Part shown: positions 15,377-23,415 of the stretch, one piece after another | Numbering within the stretch: position 1 is the first letter of the stretch | Layout: the number at the start of each line of letters is the position of its first letter | Source: Phytomonospora sp040655735 | GTDB taxonomy: Bacteria > Actinomycetota > Actinomycetes > Mycobacteriales > Micromonosporaceae | Direction of reading: 5' to 3' | Assembly: GCF_040655735.1 (NCBI RefSeq) | Contig: NZ_JBFAKK010000026.1 | Location: 1 to 49,086 of the forward strand | Length of the DNA: 49,086 bases | The notes under the pieces: generated by a model | What the model was told of the DNA's origin: nothing | The model's database searches: none | Seen by the model: only the letters and a program-made list of their open reading frames with translations | Program-made: the position numbers and the translations under genes

Positions 15377-16600
15377 ATGGACCCCCGTCCCCTCGTCCTC
15401 GATCCCGCCGGGACCGACATCCAGGCCGAGGCCGCGCGCATCCGCGAGCGCGGCCCGGTCACCCAGGTCGAGCTGCCCGGCGGTGTGCTCGCCTGGTCGG
15501 TCAGCGACGCCGACACCTTGCGCGGGCTGCTGATCGACTCCCGTGTCTCCAAGGACGCCCGGCAGCACTGGCCGGCCTTCATCAACGGCGAGATCTCGCA
15601 CACGTGGTCGCTGTTCCTGTGGGTCGCGGTGACGAACATGTTCACCGCCTACGGTGGCGACCACCGGCGTCTGCGCAAGCTCGTCGCGCCCGCCTTCACG
15701 CACCGCCGCACCTCCGCGCTGCGCCCCCGGATCGAGGAGATCACCGGCGACCTGCTGGCGAACCTGGCCGCCACGGCGCCCGGCGAGGTCGCCGACCTGC
15801 GCGAGGACTTCGCCTACCCGCTGCCGATCCAGGTCATCACGGACCTGATGGGCGTGCCCGACTCGCTCGGGCCGGGGCTGCGCAAGTGCGTCGACGGCAT
15901 CTTCGACACGTCCCTGACGCCCGAGGAGGCCACCGCCAACTACGGCGCGATGTACCAGATCCTCGGCGAGCTGGTCGAGATCAAGCGCGACAAGCCGGCC
16001 GACGACATGACCAGCCTCCTGATCAGCACCCGCGACGAGGACGACGGCTCCTCGCTGACCGAGCAGGAACTCGTCGACACGCTGCTGCTGGTGATCAGTG
16101 CCGGGCACGAGACGACCGTGAACCTTCTCGACCAGGCGATCCACGCCCTGATCACCCACCCCGTGCAGCTCGCGCACGTCTACGAGGGCCGGGCGAGCTG
16201 GGACGACGTGATCGAGGAGTCGCTGCGCTTCGAGGCGCCGGTGGCCAACCTGCCGCTGCGCTTCGCCGTCGAGGACATCGACGTCGACGGCATCGTGATC
16301 CCCAAGGGCGACGCGATCCTGGCCTCCTTCGCCGCGGCCGGCCGCGGCTCCAAGCCGCACGGCGACAGCGCCGACACCTTCGACGTGACCCGCCCGCACA
16401 AGGATCACGTCGCCTTCGGTTACGGGGTGCACCACTGCCTCGGCGCTCCGCTGGCGCGCCTCGAAGCGGCGGTGGCCCTCCCCGCGCTGTTCGAGCGCTT
16501 CCCCGACATGCGCCTCGCCGACGAGGCCCTCGAACCCGTGCCCAGCTTCATCTCGAACGGTCACCGGCGGCTGCCGGTGGTCCTGGTCCCGAAGGACTGA
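15377..16600 (+). CDS. Cytochrome P450, CYP154-like
   Basis: 407 residues with all P450 hallmarks: I-helix SAGHETT, K-helix EESLR, the heme loop FGYGVHHCLGAPLAR with Cys354, and N-terminal KDARQHWPAF similar to CYP154 enzymes. AGGAGAA precedes the ATG. It is the last gene of the conservon operon and closes with a strong terminator. In Streptomyces, CYP154/CYP157 pairs occupy the same place. Electron transfer partners are not encoded here, and the substrate is unknown. Confidence 0.92.
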   Translation: MDPRPLVLDPAGTDIQAEAARIRERGPVTQVELPGGVLAWSVSDADTLRGLLIDSRVSKDARQHWPAFINGEISHTWSLFLWVAVTNMFTAYGGDHRRLRKLVAPAFTHRRTSALRPRIEEITGDLLANLAATAPGEVADLREDFAYPLPIQVITDLMGVPDSLGPGLRKCVDGIFDTSLTPEEATANYGAMYQILGELVEIKRDKPADDMTSLLISTRDEDDGSSLTEQELVDTLLLVISAGHETTVNLLDQAIHALITHPVQLAHVYEGRASWDDVIEESLRFEAPVANLPLRFAVEDIDVDGIVIPKGDAILASFAAAGRGSKPHGDSADTFDVTRPHKDHVAFGYGVHHCLGAPLARLEAAVALPALFERFPDMRLADEALEPVPSFISNGHRRLPVVLVPKD

Positions 16601-16614
16601 GCAGGGAAGTCCGC

Positions 16615-16650
16615 CGAAGGCGCCCGCCGTGGTCACGGTGGGCGCCTTCG
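16615..16650 (+). terminator. Strong terminator after the conservon operon
   Basis: A 16-bp stem with one G-T pair and a GGTC loop begins 14 bases after the P450 stop codon (CGAAGGCGCCC pairs with GGGCGCCTTCG). Confidence 0.9.
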
Positions 16651-16725
16651 GCGCGCCCGGGGCACCCTCGCCCGCTGTCGCGAGAGGTCGCGCCGGTAAC
16701 GTCGACACCGATGGAGGAGGTCGCC

Positions 16726-17376
16726 GTGGGTGTACGACTCGGCTTGCGCGTTGCCGGACCGGCGGCCCTCGCCGCTCTCGCCGCGCTCGCGCTGGCCGGC
16801 TGCGGACTTCCGTCGGCGGGGCCGCACGAGACGCCGTCGAGCGCGAAGGTCACCGACGACCACAGCTGGAACCCGCAGCCGATCGGCGGCGACTACGACC
16901 CGGCCGACTACGCCGCCGAAGTGCGCGAGCACGCCGCCGAGGCCGACGTCAATCCCGTGCTGCTGATGGCGATCCTCTACAACGAGTCCTACAAGCCGCA
17001 CGACCCCGAGGCCGAGCGCGCCTGGCAGCTGCTCGACCCCGACGCCTCCTTCGGCATCGCCAACATGCACAAGGCCGCCTTCGACGACACCAAGCGCGGC
17101 CGCGACTTCGAGGGCCGCCAGTGGGAGGAGCTGCCCGACGACCGGGAGCTCGCGGTGCAGGCCGCGGCCTGGTACCTGCACGACCTGGCCGGTCAGCTGC
17201 CCGAGGACGCGGCCGGCGAGTACAGCGGCGACCAGCTGCTGGCCGCCGGGTACAACGCCGGGCCGGGTTCGATGGCCGCCTACGCCGGCGGGGCCGAGCC
17301 GAGCGCGTCGGTGGCGGCGTACATGGCGAAGATCGAGGCCAACTGGGAGAAGTCGGAGAAGGCGATCGAGGGCTGA
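16726..17376 (+). CDS. Lipoprotein with lytic-transglycosylase-like domain
   Basis: 216 residues. GTG at 16726 is preceded at ideal distance by GGAGGAGGT. A lipoprotein signal ends in the lipobox LAGC (about residues 23-26). The mature part has an SLT-like core: VNPVLLMAILYNESY, where the Glu fits the catalytic residue, FGIANMHKAAF in place of the usual GLMQ segment, and AAGYNAGPGSM near the C-terminus. Such enzymes cleave peptidoglycan glycan strands outside the membrane. The gene stands alone between the conservon terminator and a convergent two-component operon. A non-catalytic binding role cannot be excluded. Confidence 0.85.
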   Translation: MGVRLGLRVAGPAALAALAALALAGCGLPSAGPHETPSSAKVTDDHSWNPQPIGGDYDPADYAAEVREHAAEADVNPVLLMAILYNESYKPHDPEAERAWQLLDPDASFGIANMHKAAFDDTKRGRDFEGRQWEELPDDRELAVQAAAWYLHDLAGQLPEDAAGEYSGDQLLAAGYNAGPGSMAAYAGGAEPSASVAAYMAKIEANWEKSEKAIEG

Positions 17377-17519
17377 GGGCACGGGTTTCGGCCCTACGGC
17401 GGCGCTGTATCGGCCGGAAGGGGCGGCTGACCGCATGCGCAATCCACATAGGACGCCTCGCCTTTTCACGACCGCGTGGTGCGACGCACGGCGGGCTGTC
17501 GGTGAGGCGGTCGGAGTGA

Positions 17520-18185
17520 TCAGCCGCCCACTCGCACCAACCCGCTCTCATAGGCCAGGATCACCAGTTGCGCCCGGTCCCGCAGTCCCAGCTTCCCCAG
17601 CACGCGCGTCACGTGCGTCTTCGCCGTCAGGGGGCTGATCACCAGGTCGCGAGCGATCTGGGCGTTGTCGAGGCCGGTCGCCACCAGGCGCATCACCTCA
17701 CGTTCGCGCGCGGTGAGGGCGTCCAGGCGGGCGTCTTCGGCGGTGACGGTGCCGGTCGCTCCGGCGAAGCGGGCGATCACGCGGCGGGTCACGCCGGGCG
17801 CGAGGAGGGCCTCGCCGGCGGCGACGACCTTGACGGCGTGGCGCAGTTCGGCGGGTTCGGTCTCCTTGCCGAGGAAGCCGCTGGCGCCGATGCGAAGGGC
17901 GGCGAAGACGTGCTCGTCGGTGTCGAAGGTGGTCAGGATGATGACGCGGGAGGCGCTGGTGGCGGGGTCGGCGAGGATGCGCTCGGTGGCGGTGAGGCCG
18001 TCCATGCCGGGCATGTTGATGTCCATGAGGACGACGTCGGGGTTGTGGGCGCGGGTGAGGCGGACGGCCTCGTCACCTGTGCCGGCCTCGGCGACGACGG
18101 CGATGCCCCTGTCGCGGTTGAGCAGGGCGCGGAAGCCGGAGCGGACCAGGGTCTGGTCGTCGGCGAGGAGTACCGAGATCGTCAT
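17520..18185 (-). CDS. NarL/LuxR-family response regulator
   Basis: 221 residues. The receiver domain has the acidic pair DD (9-10), phospho-acceptor Asp55 (VLMDINMPGMDG), Thr in LTTFDTD and Lys in SGFLGKET. A LuxR helix-turn-helix follows (TAREREVMRLVATGLDNAQI, then AKTHVTRVLGKLGLRDR). It is the last gene of a DUF998-kinase-regulator operon, overlapping the kinase by ATGA. All key residues are intact. Its targets are unknown and probably include its own operon. Confidence 0.95.
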   Translation of the reverse strand: MTISVLLADDQTLVRSGFRALLNRDRGIAVVAEAGTGDEAVRLTRAHNPDVVLMDINMPGMDGLTATERILADPATSASRVIILTTFDTDEHVFAALRIGASGFLGKETEPAELRHAVKVVAAGEALLAPGVTRRVIARFAGATGTVTAEDARLDALTAREREVMRLVATGLDNAQIARDLVISPLTAKTHVTRVLGKLGLRDRAQLVILAYESGLVRVGG

Positions 18186-19282
18186 GCGGCCGATCGTGGC
18201 ACGGGGATCTCCGCGCGCAGATGGAGGCCCGCCTCGGCGGTGACGGTAAGGCGGCCGCCGAGGGCGGTGACGCGTTCGCGGAGGCCGCTGAGGCCGTTGC
18301 CGAAGGCGGGCGGTGCGGCGATGCCGCCGTCGTCGGCGACCTCGACGACGGCGCGGGCGGGGGCGCAGTCGAGGCGGACTGCCACGCGGGAGGCGCCGGA
18401 GTGGCGGACGGCGTTGGTCAGCGACTCGGCGACCACGCGGTGGACGGCCAGGCCGACGGCGGAGGGGAGGAGACCGGTGTCGCCCTCGACGGTGACAGTC
18501 ACGGCGAGGCCGGCCTCGCGGGCGGGGGCGGTCAGGCGGTCGAGGACGCCGGCGTCGACGCGGGGGTCGGTGGCGGCGTCCTCACCGGTGCGCAGGGCGG
18601 TGACGAGGGCGCGCAGGTCGCCGAAGGCCTCGGCGCGGACACGCCGGGCGGCGGCGAGCGCCTCGGCGGCCTCCTCGGGCGAGTCGGCCAGGACCTCGGC
18701 GGCGACGCGGAGCTGGACGCCCACGGCGGTGAGGGTGTGGCCGATGACGTCGTGGAGTTCGCGGGCGATGTGCAGGCGCTCCTCGACGGCGCGGTTGCGG
18801 TTGGCGAGGCGGCGTTCCTCGGCGAGGCGTTCCAGGCGCTTCTCCTGCTCGTCGCGCCAGAGCGCCCGGTTGCGGGCGGCTTGGGCAAGCGAGACGACAG
18901 CGAGGAGTCCCAGGGCTTCCAGGCCGAGGACGGTGAGCGGGGCGGGCGCTACGGTGGCGTGCCAGTTGGCGGCGAACAGCAGGACGAAGGCGCCGGTGCC
19001 GGTGGCCCAGATGAGGCCGCGGCGGGTGCCGGCAGCGGTGTAGAAGAGGAAGGCGGCGGGCCACAGCCAGCCGATCTCCACGAGTCCGGCGGTGCGCACG
19101 GCAACGACGCAGGCGGCGCCGGTGAGCAGTGCCGCGACGGGCCACCGCCGCGCCGCTATGGCGCAGGCGGCGAGCGCGGCGGCCAGCGGGGCGGCGCCGA
19201 TGAGGTCGGACGCGCCCGCGGTGAGCACCGCCAGGGCGGTGGCGGCGGCCGCGGCCACCGCGCTCCATCTGGGCGAGGTCAT
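18182..19282 (-). CDS. HisKA_3-type sensor histidine kinase
   Basis: 366 residues. Four to five membrane helices span residues about 8-135, then a coiled coil leads to the H-box ARELHDVIGHTLTAVGVQL with phospho-acceptor His177. The HATPase_c domain carries ESLTNAVRHS, EVADDGG and GNGLSGLRERVTALGG. It is the DesK-like cognate kinase of the regulator downstream (4-bp overlap) and also overlaps the DUF998 gene upstream by 4 bp. It lacks an extracellular sensory domain, so the signal is likely within the membrane or relayed by the DUF998 partner. Confidence 0.94.
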   Translation of the reverse strand: MTSPRWSAVAAAAATALAVLTAGASDLIGAAPLAAALAACAIAARRWPVAALLTGAACVVAVRTAGLVEIGWLWPAAFLFYTAAGTRRGLIWATGTGAFVLLFAANWHATVAPAPLTVLGLEALGLLAVVSLAQAARNRALWRDEQEKRLERLAEERRLANRNRAVEERLHIARELHDVIGHTLTAVGVQLRVAAEVLADSPEEAAEALAAARRVRAEAFGDLRALVTALRTGEDAATDPRVDAGVLDRLTAPAREAGLAVTVTVEGDTGLLPSAVGLAVHRVVAESLTNAVRHSGASRVAVRLDCAPARAVVEVADDGGIAAPPAFGNGLSGLRERVTALGGRLTVTAEAGLHLRAEIPVPRSAA

Positions 19283-19863
19283 GTGCGGATCTTGCCGGAT
19301 CGGCGGGCGGCCAGCGCGAGCCAGACCAGGTTGGCGGCGATGGCCAGCCGCTCGGTGAGGCCGACGAGGCTTTCGGAGGAGCCGATCCGCAGGGAGGGGC
19401 CGTCCATGACGTCAATGAGGAAGACGGTGAAGACGACGGTGGCGGCTACCGAGGCCCAGGCCGCCGCGCGCAGGCCGAGGCGGCGGGAGAGCAGCAGAGC
19501 GGCGACGGGGAGGGCGGTGAAGGCGATCCAGGCGCCGAGTCCGTGGGCCATCTCCGAGGCGGAGGGGGCGCTGTAGTGCCCGGGCGGGTCGGCGCGGAAG
19601 ACGGCGGCGAGGGCCAGTCCGGTGGCGGCGGTCCACAGGGCGATGCGTCCGCCGAGGCCGCGCACGGCGAGGGCGAGCAGCGCCGCTGCGGCGGCCATGG
19701 CGGCGATGGCGGTGGGAATGAGCCAGCCGGCGGTGCCGTGCACGAAGCGGCTGGCGGTCTCGGCGACAGGGTCGTAGTCGGGGTTGGCCAGGTCGGCGGC
19801 GACGAAGGCGGCGGCGCTGAGCGCGGTGAGGGCGGGAACGAGATGGCGGACGGCCTTGGACAT
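19279..19863 (-). CDS. DUF998 integral membrane protein
   Basis: 194 residues with six predicted membrane helices. The DUF998 signature is visible in DYDPVAETASRFVHGTAGWL and SAPSASEMAHGLGAWIAF. Several DUF998 proteins are co-encoded with two-component systems, but their function is unknown. GGAGCAAGCG precedes the ATG. It is the first gene of the operon, and its 4-bp overlap with the kinase suggests it modulates that kinase or is itself the sensed component. Confidence 0.85.
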   Translation of the reverse strand: MSKAVRHLVPALTALSAAAFVAADLANPDYDPVAETASRFVHGTAGWLIPTAIAAMAAAAALLALAVRGLGGRIALWTAATGLALAAVFRADPPGHYSAPSASEMAHGLGAWIAFTALPVAALLLSRRLGLRAAAWASVAATVVFTVFLIDVMDGPSLRIGSSESLVGLTERLAIAANLVWLALAARRSGKIRT

Positions 19864-19961
19864 CGCTTGCTCCTTCGGTGGGGTGGGACGGGCACCACGT
19901 TAGGAACCGGGGAGGGGCGGCGTCGTCGTCCGCGCGAGGGCATTCCAGCCTGCTCCGCAGG

Positions 19962-19993
19962 GGTACGGGTACACCCGATGGTGTACCCGTACC
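19962..19993 (-). terminator. Perfect 14-bp hairpin; terminator or operator
   Basis: GGTACGGGTACACC pairs with GGTGTACCCGTACC across a CGAT loop. It lies 52 bp after the aldo/keto reductase stop codon and about 100 bp before the DUF998 start on the same strand. It fits a terminator for the first gene, but its symmetry would also allow a binding site for the downstream two-component operon. Confidence 0.7.
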
Positions 19994-20044
19994 GGGGATT
20001 GCGAGCGTGCGCGGTGGATCCGCGTGAAGACCCGCACCGGTGGG

Positions 20045-21031
20045 TTAGTGCGCCGCGTCCAGCTTCGCCCGCTGCTCCGGGGTGAGTTCCAGCTCGACCG
20101 CCCCGAGGCTCTCCTCCAGCTGCGCGACCGACGACGCGCCCGTCAGCGGGATGACCGGAGCCTCCCCGCCGATCTGCCAGGCCAGGACGACCTGGTTGGG
20201 CGTCGCGCCCGTCTCGGCGGCGACCTCGTGCAGCGCGGCCAGCCGCGCCGGGGTGCCCGGGTGGTCGTAGTCGGACGGGAATTCCTTGTCCGCGTTGGTG
20301 TAGGCGCCGTTCAGCAGCGGCGAGTAGGCGACCACGGTCAGATCCGGTTCGGCGCGCAGGTAGTTCAGCAGGTCCGGGCCTACGGCGCCGAGGCTGCCGT
20401 CGGGGAAGAGGGGGAAGGGAATGTCGGTGCGGGGCCGCAGGTAGCTGTGCTGGTACTGGAGGAGGTCGAAGCCGGCCAGACCCGCCGAGGCCGCGATCGC
20501 CCGCGCCCGCTCGACCTTCCAGGTCGCCCAGTTGCTCACGCCGAGCAGCCCGACCGTGCCCGCCGCGGCCAGTTCGCCGAAGGCCTCGACGGTTTCCTGC
20601 ACGGGAGTGTTCGGGTCCTCGATGTGGGCGTAGAGGACGTCGAGGCGGTCGAGGCCGAGCCGTTCGAGGCTGCCCTCGACGGCGGTGCGGATCGCCTTCG
20701 CCGACAGTCCTTCGGCGTTGTCGACGTAGCTGGTGCCCGGGGCGAGTGGCCGCGCGCCGAGCTTGGTGGCGATGACGACGTCGTCGGCGACGCCCCGGCT
20801 GCGCAGCCAGCGGCCGAGGAGCTCCTCGCTCTGGCCGCCGATGCCGTCGTCGTACCAGAAGGCGTAGTTGTTCGAGGTGTCGATGAAGGTGCCGCCGGCC
20901 TCGACGAAGCGGTCGAGGACCGCGAAGGAGGCGTCGGCGTCGGTGAAGGTGCCGAAGCGCATCGCCCCGAGGGACAGGGCGCTGACCTTGCGGCGGGTGT
21001 TGGGGTCGGTGCCGATGTGGCGGTACTTCAT
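20045..21031 (-). CDS. Aldo/keto reductase
   Basis: 328 residues, full length for the family. The TIM-barrel signature is seen with LSLGAMRFGTFTDA, FIDTSNNYAFWYDD (containing the catalytic Asp and Tyr positions), IATKLGARP (Lys), and LYAHIEDPNTP in the place of the usual HxxD segment. The cofactor loop IPLTGASSVAQLEESLGAVE indicates NADPH binding. It reduces aldehydes or ketones in the cytosol; the substrate is not known. Its promoter region holds a palindrome of the MerR type that overlaps the end of the upstream gene, so expression is likely inducible. Confidence 0.93.
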   Translation of the reverse strand: MKYRHIGTDPNTRRKVSALSLGAMRFGTFTDADASFAVLDRFVEAGGTFIDTSNNYAFWYDDGIGGQSEELLGRWLRSRGVADDVVIATKLGARPLAPGTSYVDNAEGLSAKAIRTAVEGSLERLGLDRLDVLYAHIEDPNTPVQETVEAFGELAAAGTVGLLGVSNWATWKVERARAIAASAGLAGFDLLQYQHSYLRPRTDIPFPLFPDGSLGAVGPDLLNYLRAEPDLTVVAYSPLLNGAYTNADKEFPSDYDHPGTPARLAALHEVAAETGATPNQVVLAWQIGGEAPVIPLTGASSVAQLEESLGAVELELTPEQRAKLDAAH

Positions 21032-21084
21032 GGTGGGGTCTCCCGTCTCGCCGGCGTCCGCCGGGTGTGATTGGGGAGTCTGCT

Positions 21085-21107
21085 ACCTGGAGCGCGCTCT
21101 AGGTCAA
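21085..21107 (-). promoter_or_regulatory. MerR-type operator/promoter of the aldo/keto reductase
   Basis: A 20-bp palindrome with one mismatch (21085-21104; on the minus strand it begins ACCTAGAGCG) directly follows a -35 TTGACC (21102-21107, minus strand). Palindromes placed between TTGAC and -10 are the hallmark of MerR activators, and CTTGACCTAGAGCGCGCTC resembles sites in front of stress-induced reductases. No merR gene is adjacent. Confidence 0.65.
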
Positions 21108-21364
21108 GTCCCGGGTTCGGTGAGGTCGGCGGGATCGGTGCTCTCGGCGGGTTCGGCGGGTTCGGCCGGTTCCAGGGTCACCTCGCGGCGCCGGACGGCG
21201 TAGGGGTCGACGCCGAGTTGCCGCAGATCGCGTTCGGTTGTGGTGACGGAGATGCAGGGCCAGCCCTCGGGGCAGGACCGGGTGCAGACCTTGTAGGGGT
21301 GGAGGACCTGCCGGTGGGAGTCCCAGATGAGGAAGAGGCGGAGGGCGTCGCCGAGGTCGCTCAT
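21104..21364 (-). CDS. Small hypothetical protein with two-Cys motif
   Basis: 86 residues, not recognised by name. It contains a compact CTRSCPEGWPC motif that could bind metal or form a disulfide, followed by TTTERDLRQLGVDPYAVRRRE and a low-complexity tail of EPA/AES repeats. Its ATG overlaps the stop of the upstream small gene (ATGA), so the two form a pair. The stop codon lies inside the MerR-type operator of the aldo/keto reductase. Small protein pairs of this kind occur near XRE/DUF397 genes in actinomycetes; the role is unknown. Confidence 0.7.
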   Translation of the reverse strand: MSDLGDALRLFLIWDSHRQVLHPYKVCTRSCPEGWPCISVTTTERDLRQLGVDPYAVRRREVTLEPAEPAEPAESTDPADLTEPGT

Positions 21365-21624
21365 GTCCGGTACACCTCGCGGAGGGTTTCGCTGGCGGTG
21401 TTGCAGGAGCGACAGGGCCAGGTTTGGCGGCAGGAGCGGCAGTGGTCTTCGAGTGGTGCCGCGCGGTGGGTGAGGACGGTGCGGGAGAGGTCTTGTTTGG
21501 TGTGCGGCACGGCGGTGAGTTCGGGCGGGTCGCGCGGGTCGTTGTCGGTCATGGGCGGCGAATCCGGTGACGAGTAGGTAGACGAGTAGATAGTTGCGGT
21601 GCGGTTTGCTGATTGCGCGACCAT
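21361..21624 (-). CDS. Small hypothetical protein with Cys/His cluster
   Basis: 87 residues. The N-terminal part is polar and probably disordered. The C-terminal third has HCRSCRQTWPCRSCNT, with four Cys and a His spaced like a small zinc-binding site, and ends ETLREVYRT. The start at 21624 is supported by AGAGGTGGGG directly upstream; a later ATG at 21552 lacks one. It is translationally coupled to the next gene and divergent from the XRE regulator. The GC content is lower than in neighbouring housekeeping-like genes. Function unknown. Confidence 0.7.
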   Translation of the reverse strand: MVAQSANRTATIYSSTYSSPDSPPMTDNDPRDPPELTAVPHTKQDLSRTVLTHRAAPLEDHCRSCRQTWPCRSCNTASETLREVYRT

Positions 21625-21784
21625 GTCCCCACCTCTTTATTGGGTAGTGGAGGGACAGTCCCCGCCGGGCCGGGGGAGTGGCAAGCCGACGAGGACCGTC
21701 CCTATACCGAGTCCGCGAAACGGGGCCTGGGAAGAGTTCCCCGCTTCGATGGCGGTGCGGTACACAAGGGACGTTAGATGGGCG

Positions 21785-21819
21785 CGTGACTCTCCGCAAT
21801 GACACAGTATGCTCGTGTC
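21785..21819 (+). promoter_or_regulatory. Candidate promoter and operator of the XRE/DUF397 pair
   Basis: GTGACT at 21785 and TATGCT about 16 bases later resemble -35/-10. An inverted repeat TGACAC (21799-21804) with GTGTCA (21814-21819) surrounds the -10, as expected for autorepression by the XRE protein. Confidence 0.4.
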
Positions 21820-21884
21820 ACCTGGGCAGATTGCTCCCTTCGGCTGGGCAGAGTGCCCACCCCTCTGACTAGGGCGGACGGGTG

Positions 21885-22715
21885 ATGAGCGATATCGGCT
21901 TCTTGCACATCTATCTCGGGATCCGATTGCGCGATCTCCGAGAACGGGCCGGGTACTCCTTGGCGGAAGTGGAGCGGCGAGCGAAGTACATCGGCTCCCG
22001 GCGAACCATCGGACGCCTGGAAAACGCGCAGATCTACGAGGTGTACATGCCTACAGTGGATCACCTCGCGCAGTTTTATCGTGCCGATGACGGCTTGCGG
22101 GAGGAACTGAAGCGCATGGCGCTGTCCTGTACCGACTCCTCGGTCGACGTGTGGATGGAGCCGATCGGCCTGCCGACTCGATTCGGGCTGCTGACCGAGT
22201 TGGAGCGGAAGGCGACGCGCATCCGTGTCTACGAGACGGAGTTCGTGACGGGTTTGCTACAGACACGGGAGACGGCGGCGGCCATCCTCGATACGAATGT
22301 CCGCCTCAGTGAGGAGGACAAGTTGCGGTACGGCCGCGCCAGGCAGAACAGGAAGGAGGCCGTGCTCTCCACAGGGGAGCCTGCGAGCGTGGAGCTGGTG
22401 CTCGCCGAGGGCGTCCTGCAACGGGCGATCGGGGGCGAAGAGACACGCCGAGCCCAGGTCCGGTATCTGAAGGAGCTGGACGAGCGCCCGAACGTGTCGA
22501 TCCGCTACATCCCGCACGCGGCCGGTGCGGCTCCGAGTTCCGGTCACTCGTTCATGCTTCTGGACCTTCCCGCTAACTATGCTGGTCCCGTCCTGTACTC
22601 CGAGTCCGCAGTAGCTTCGACCTACACAGGTCAGACGGCGGCGGTCGAGGCTCGAACCGAGGCTCACATGGAGATGCAGGCGATGGCTCTACCGATTGGA
22701 GAGTTCCAGGTATGA
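21885..22715 (+). CDS. XRE regulator with DUF5753 domain
   Basis: 276 residues. The N-terminal helix-turn-helix (IYLGIRLRDLRERAGYSLAE, then VERRAKYIGSRRTIGRLENA) is followed by a DUF5753 domain (RIRVYETEFVTGLLQTRETA, later VSIRYIPHAAGAAPSSGHSF). Such regulators are abundant in actinomycetes and pair with DUF397 genes, as here; some pairs influence sporulation or antibiotic production (the bldB/abaA-like and WhiJ-type systems). The start is GTG 21882 or ATG 21885, one codon apart. The third-position GC is visibly lower than in neighbours, suggesting mobility. The stop overlaps the DUF397 start. Confidence 0.93.
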   Translation: MSDIGFLHIYLGIRLRDLRERAGYSLAEVERRAKYIGSRRTIGRLENAQIYEVYMPTVDHLAQFYRADDGLREELKRMALSCTDSSVDVWMEPIGLPTRFGLLTELERKATRIRVYETEFVTGLLQTRETAAAILDTNVRLSEEDKLRYGRARQNRKEAVLSTGEPASVELVLAEGVLQRAIGGEETRRAQVRYLKELDERPNVSIRYIPHAAGAAPSSGHSFMLLDLPANYAGPVLYSESAVASTYTGQTAAVEARTEAHMEMQAMALPIGEFQV

Positions 22716-22903
22716 AGACCGCTTGGCGCAAATCAACTCGTTCGGGTAACGATGGTGGGCAGTGCGTCCAGATGCGGCTCGGCCCCGCCGGCCCGGAGGT
22801 CGGTGACAGCAAGCTCGGCGACCGCACCCCGGTCCTGTCCGTCGACCGGGGAAGCTTCCTCGGACTGATCGCCGCGATCAAGTCCGGGCGACTCGATCAC
22901 TGA
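22712..22903 (+). CDS. DUF397 protein, partner of the XRE regulator
   Basis: 63 residues, the usual size. The DUF397 pattern is complete: AWRKSTRSGNDGGQCVQM, then VGDSKLGDRTPVLSVDRGSF and FLGLIAAIKSGRLDH. It overlaps the XRE gene by ATGA. In related WhiJ-type pairs the small protein is thought to counteract or modulate the DNA-binding partner, giving a toxin-antitoxin-like genetic behaviour. A bidirectional terminator follows. Confidence 0.93.
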   Translation: MKTAWRKSTRSGNDGGQCVQMRLGPAGPEVGDSKLGDRTPVLSVDRGSFLGLIAAIKSGRLDH

Positions 22904-22918
22904 GCCGCCCCCGGCCCC

Positions 22919-22950
22919 CGCCCCCGGCACACCGTCCACCGCCGGGGGCG
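22919..22950. terminator. Bidirectional terminator
   Basis: CGCCCCCGGC and GCCGGGGGCG form a perfect 10-bp stem with a 12-base loop, midway between the convergent DUF397 gene and the next minus-strand gene. Confidence 0.75.
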
Positions 22951-22972
22951 CCTTCACGCCCTCGCCGTCCCG

Positions 22973-23407
22973 TCAGCCCACCGGCACCAAATGCCCGTAC
23001 GTCTCCTCCAAATACCCCGCCTGGTCCTCGTCCGGCTCGCCGTCCCCATCGTGCCCGGCGTCGATGTACCCCGAGGCCCACGGGATCGGGCACGGCGTGT
23101 CGTGCTCCAGGTCCGGGCACACCACCCGCGTCAGCTCCGCCCGCAGCTCGTCCATCTCCGCGCGGGTCGTGTACACGCCGACCCGGATCTCGTGCAGCTC
23201 ACGCGTCCCCGGATCCGCCCCGGGGTTCTCGACGCGCCACTGGCCGGCGAGGTCGGCGTAGAAGTCGTCCTCGGCGGCGGCCACCGTCAGCTGGCTCGGC
23301 AGTTTCCTCTCGTCGAGCTGGCGGGACAGGTCGGCGGCCAGCCGCACGAGGTTCTTCCCCGCCGCGTACACGCCGATGTTGATCTCGAAAAGCTCCGCTG
23401 CGGTCAC
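22973..23407 (-). CDS. Hypothetical protein with internal duplication
   Basis: 144 residues, family not recognised. Two homologous segments are visible: ELFEINIGVYAAGKNLVRL near the N-terminus and ELHEIRVGVYTTRAEMDEL around residue 70, each a strand followed by a helix. This suggests a duplicated beta-alpha unit, or a dimer-like fold within one chain. The tail is acidic with two Cys and ends GYLEETYGHLVPVG. GTG at 23407 has GGGGAC upstream. It lies just downstream of the ABC transporter operon on the same strand with an 8-bp gap and may be its last gene. Function unknown. Confidence 0.75.
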   Translation of the reverse strand: MTAAELFEINIGVYAAGKNLVRLAADLSRQLDERKLPSQLTVAAAEDDFYADLAGQWRVENPGADPGTRELHEIRVGVYTTRAEMDELRAELTRVVCPDLEHDTPCPIPWASGYIDAGHDGDGEPDEDQAGYLEETYGHLVPVG

Positions 23408-23415
23408 GACGTCCC

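Noticed and set aside
20045..21031. Voltage-gated potassium channel beta-subunit-like assignment for the aldo/keto reductase
   Set aside because: The family is broad; the sequence supports only a generic aldo/keto reductase.
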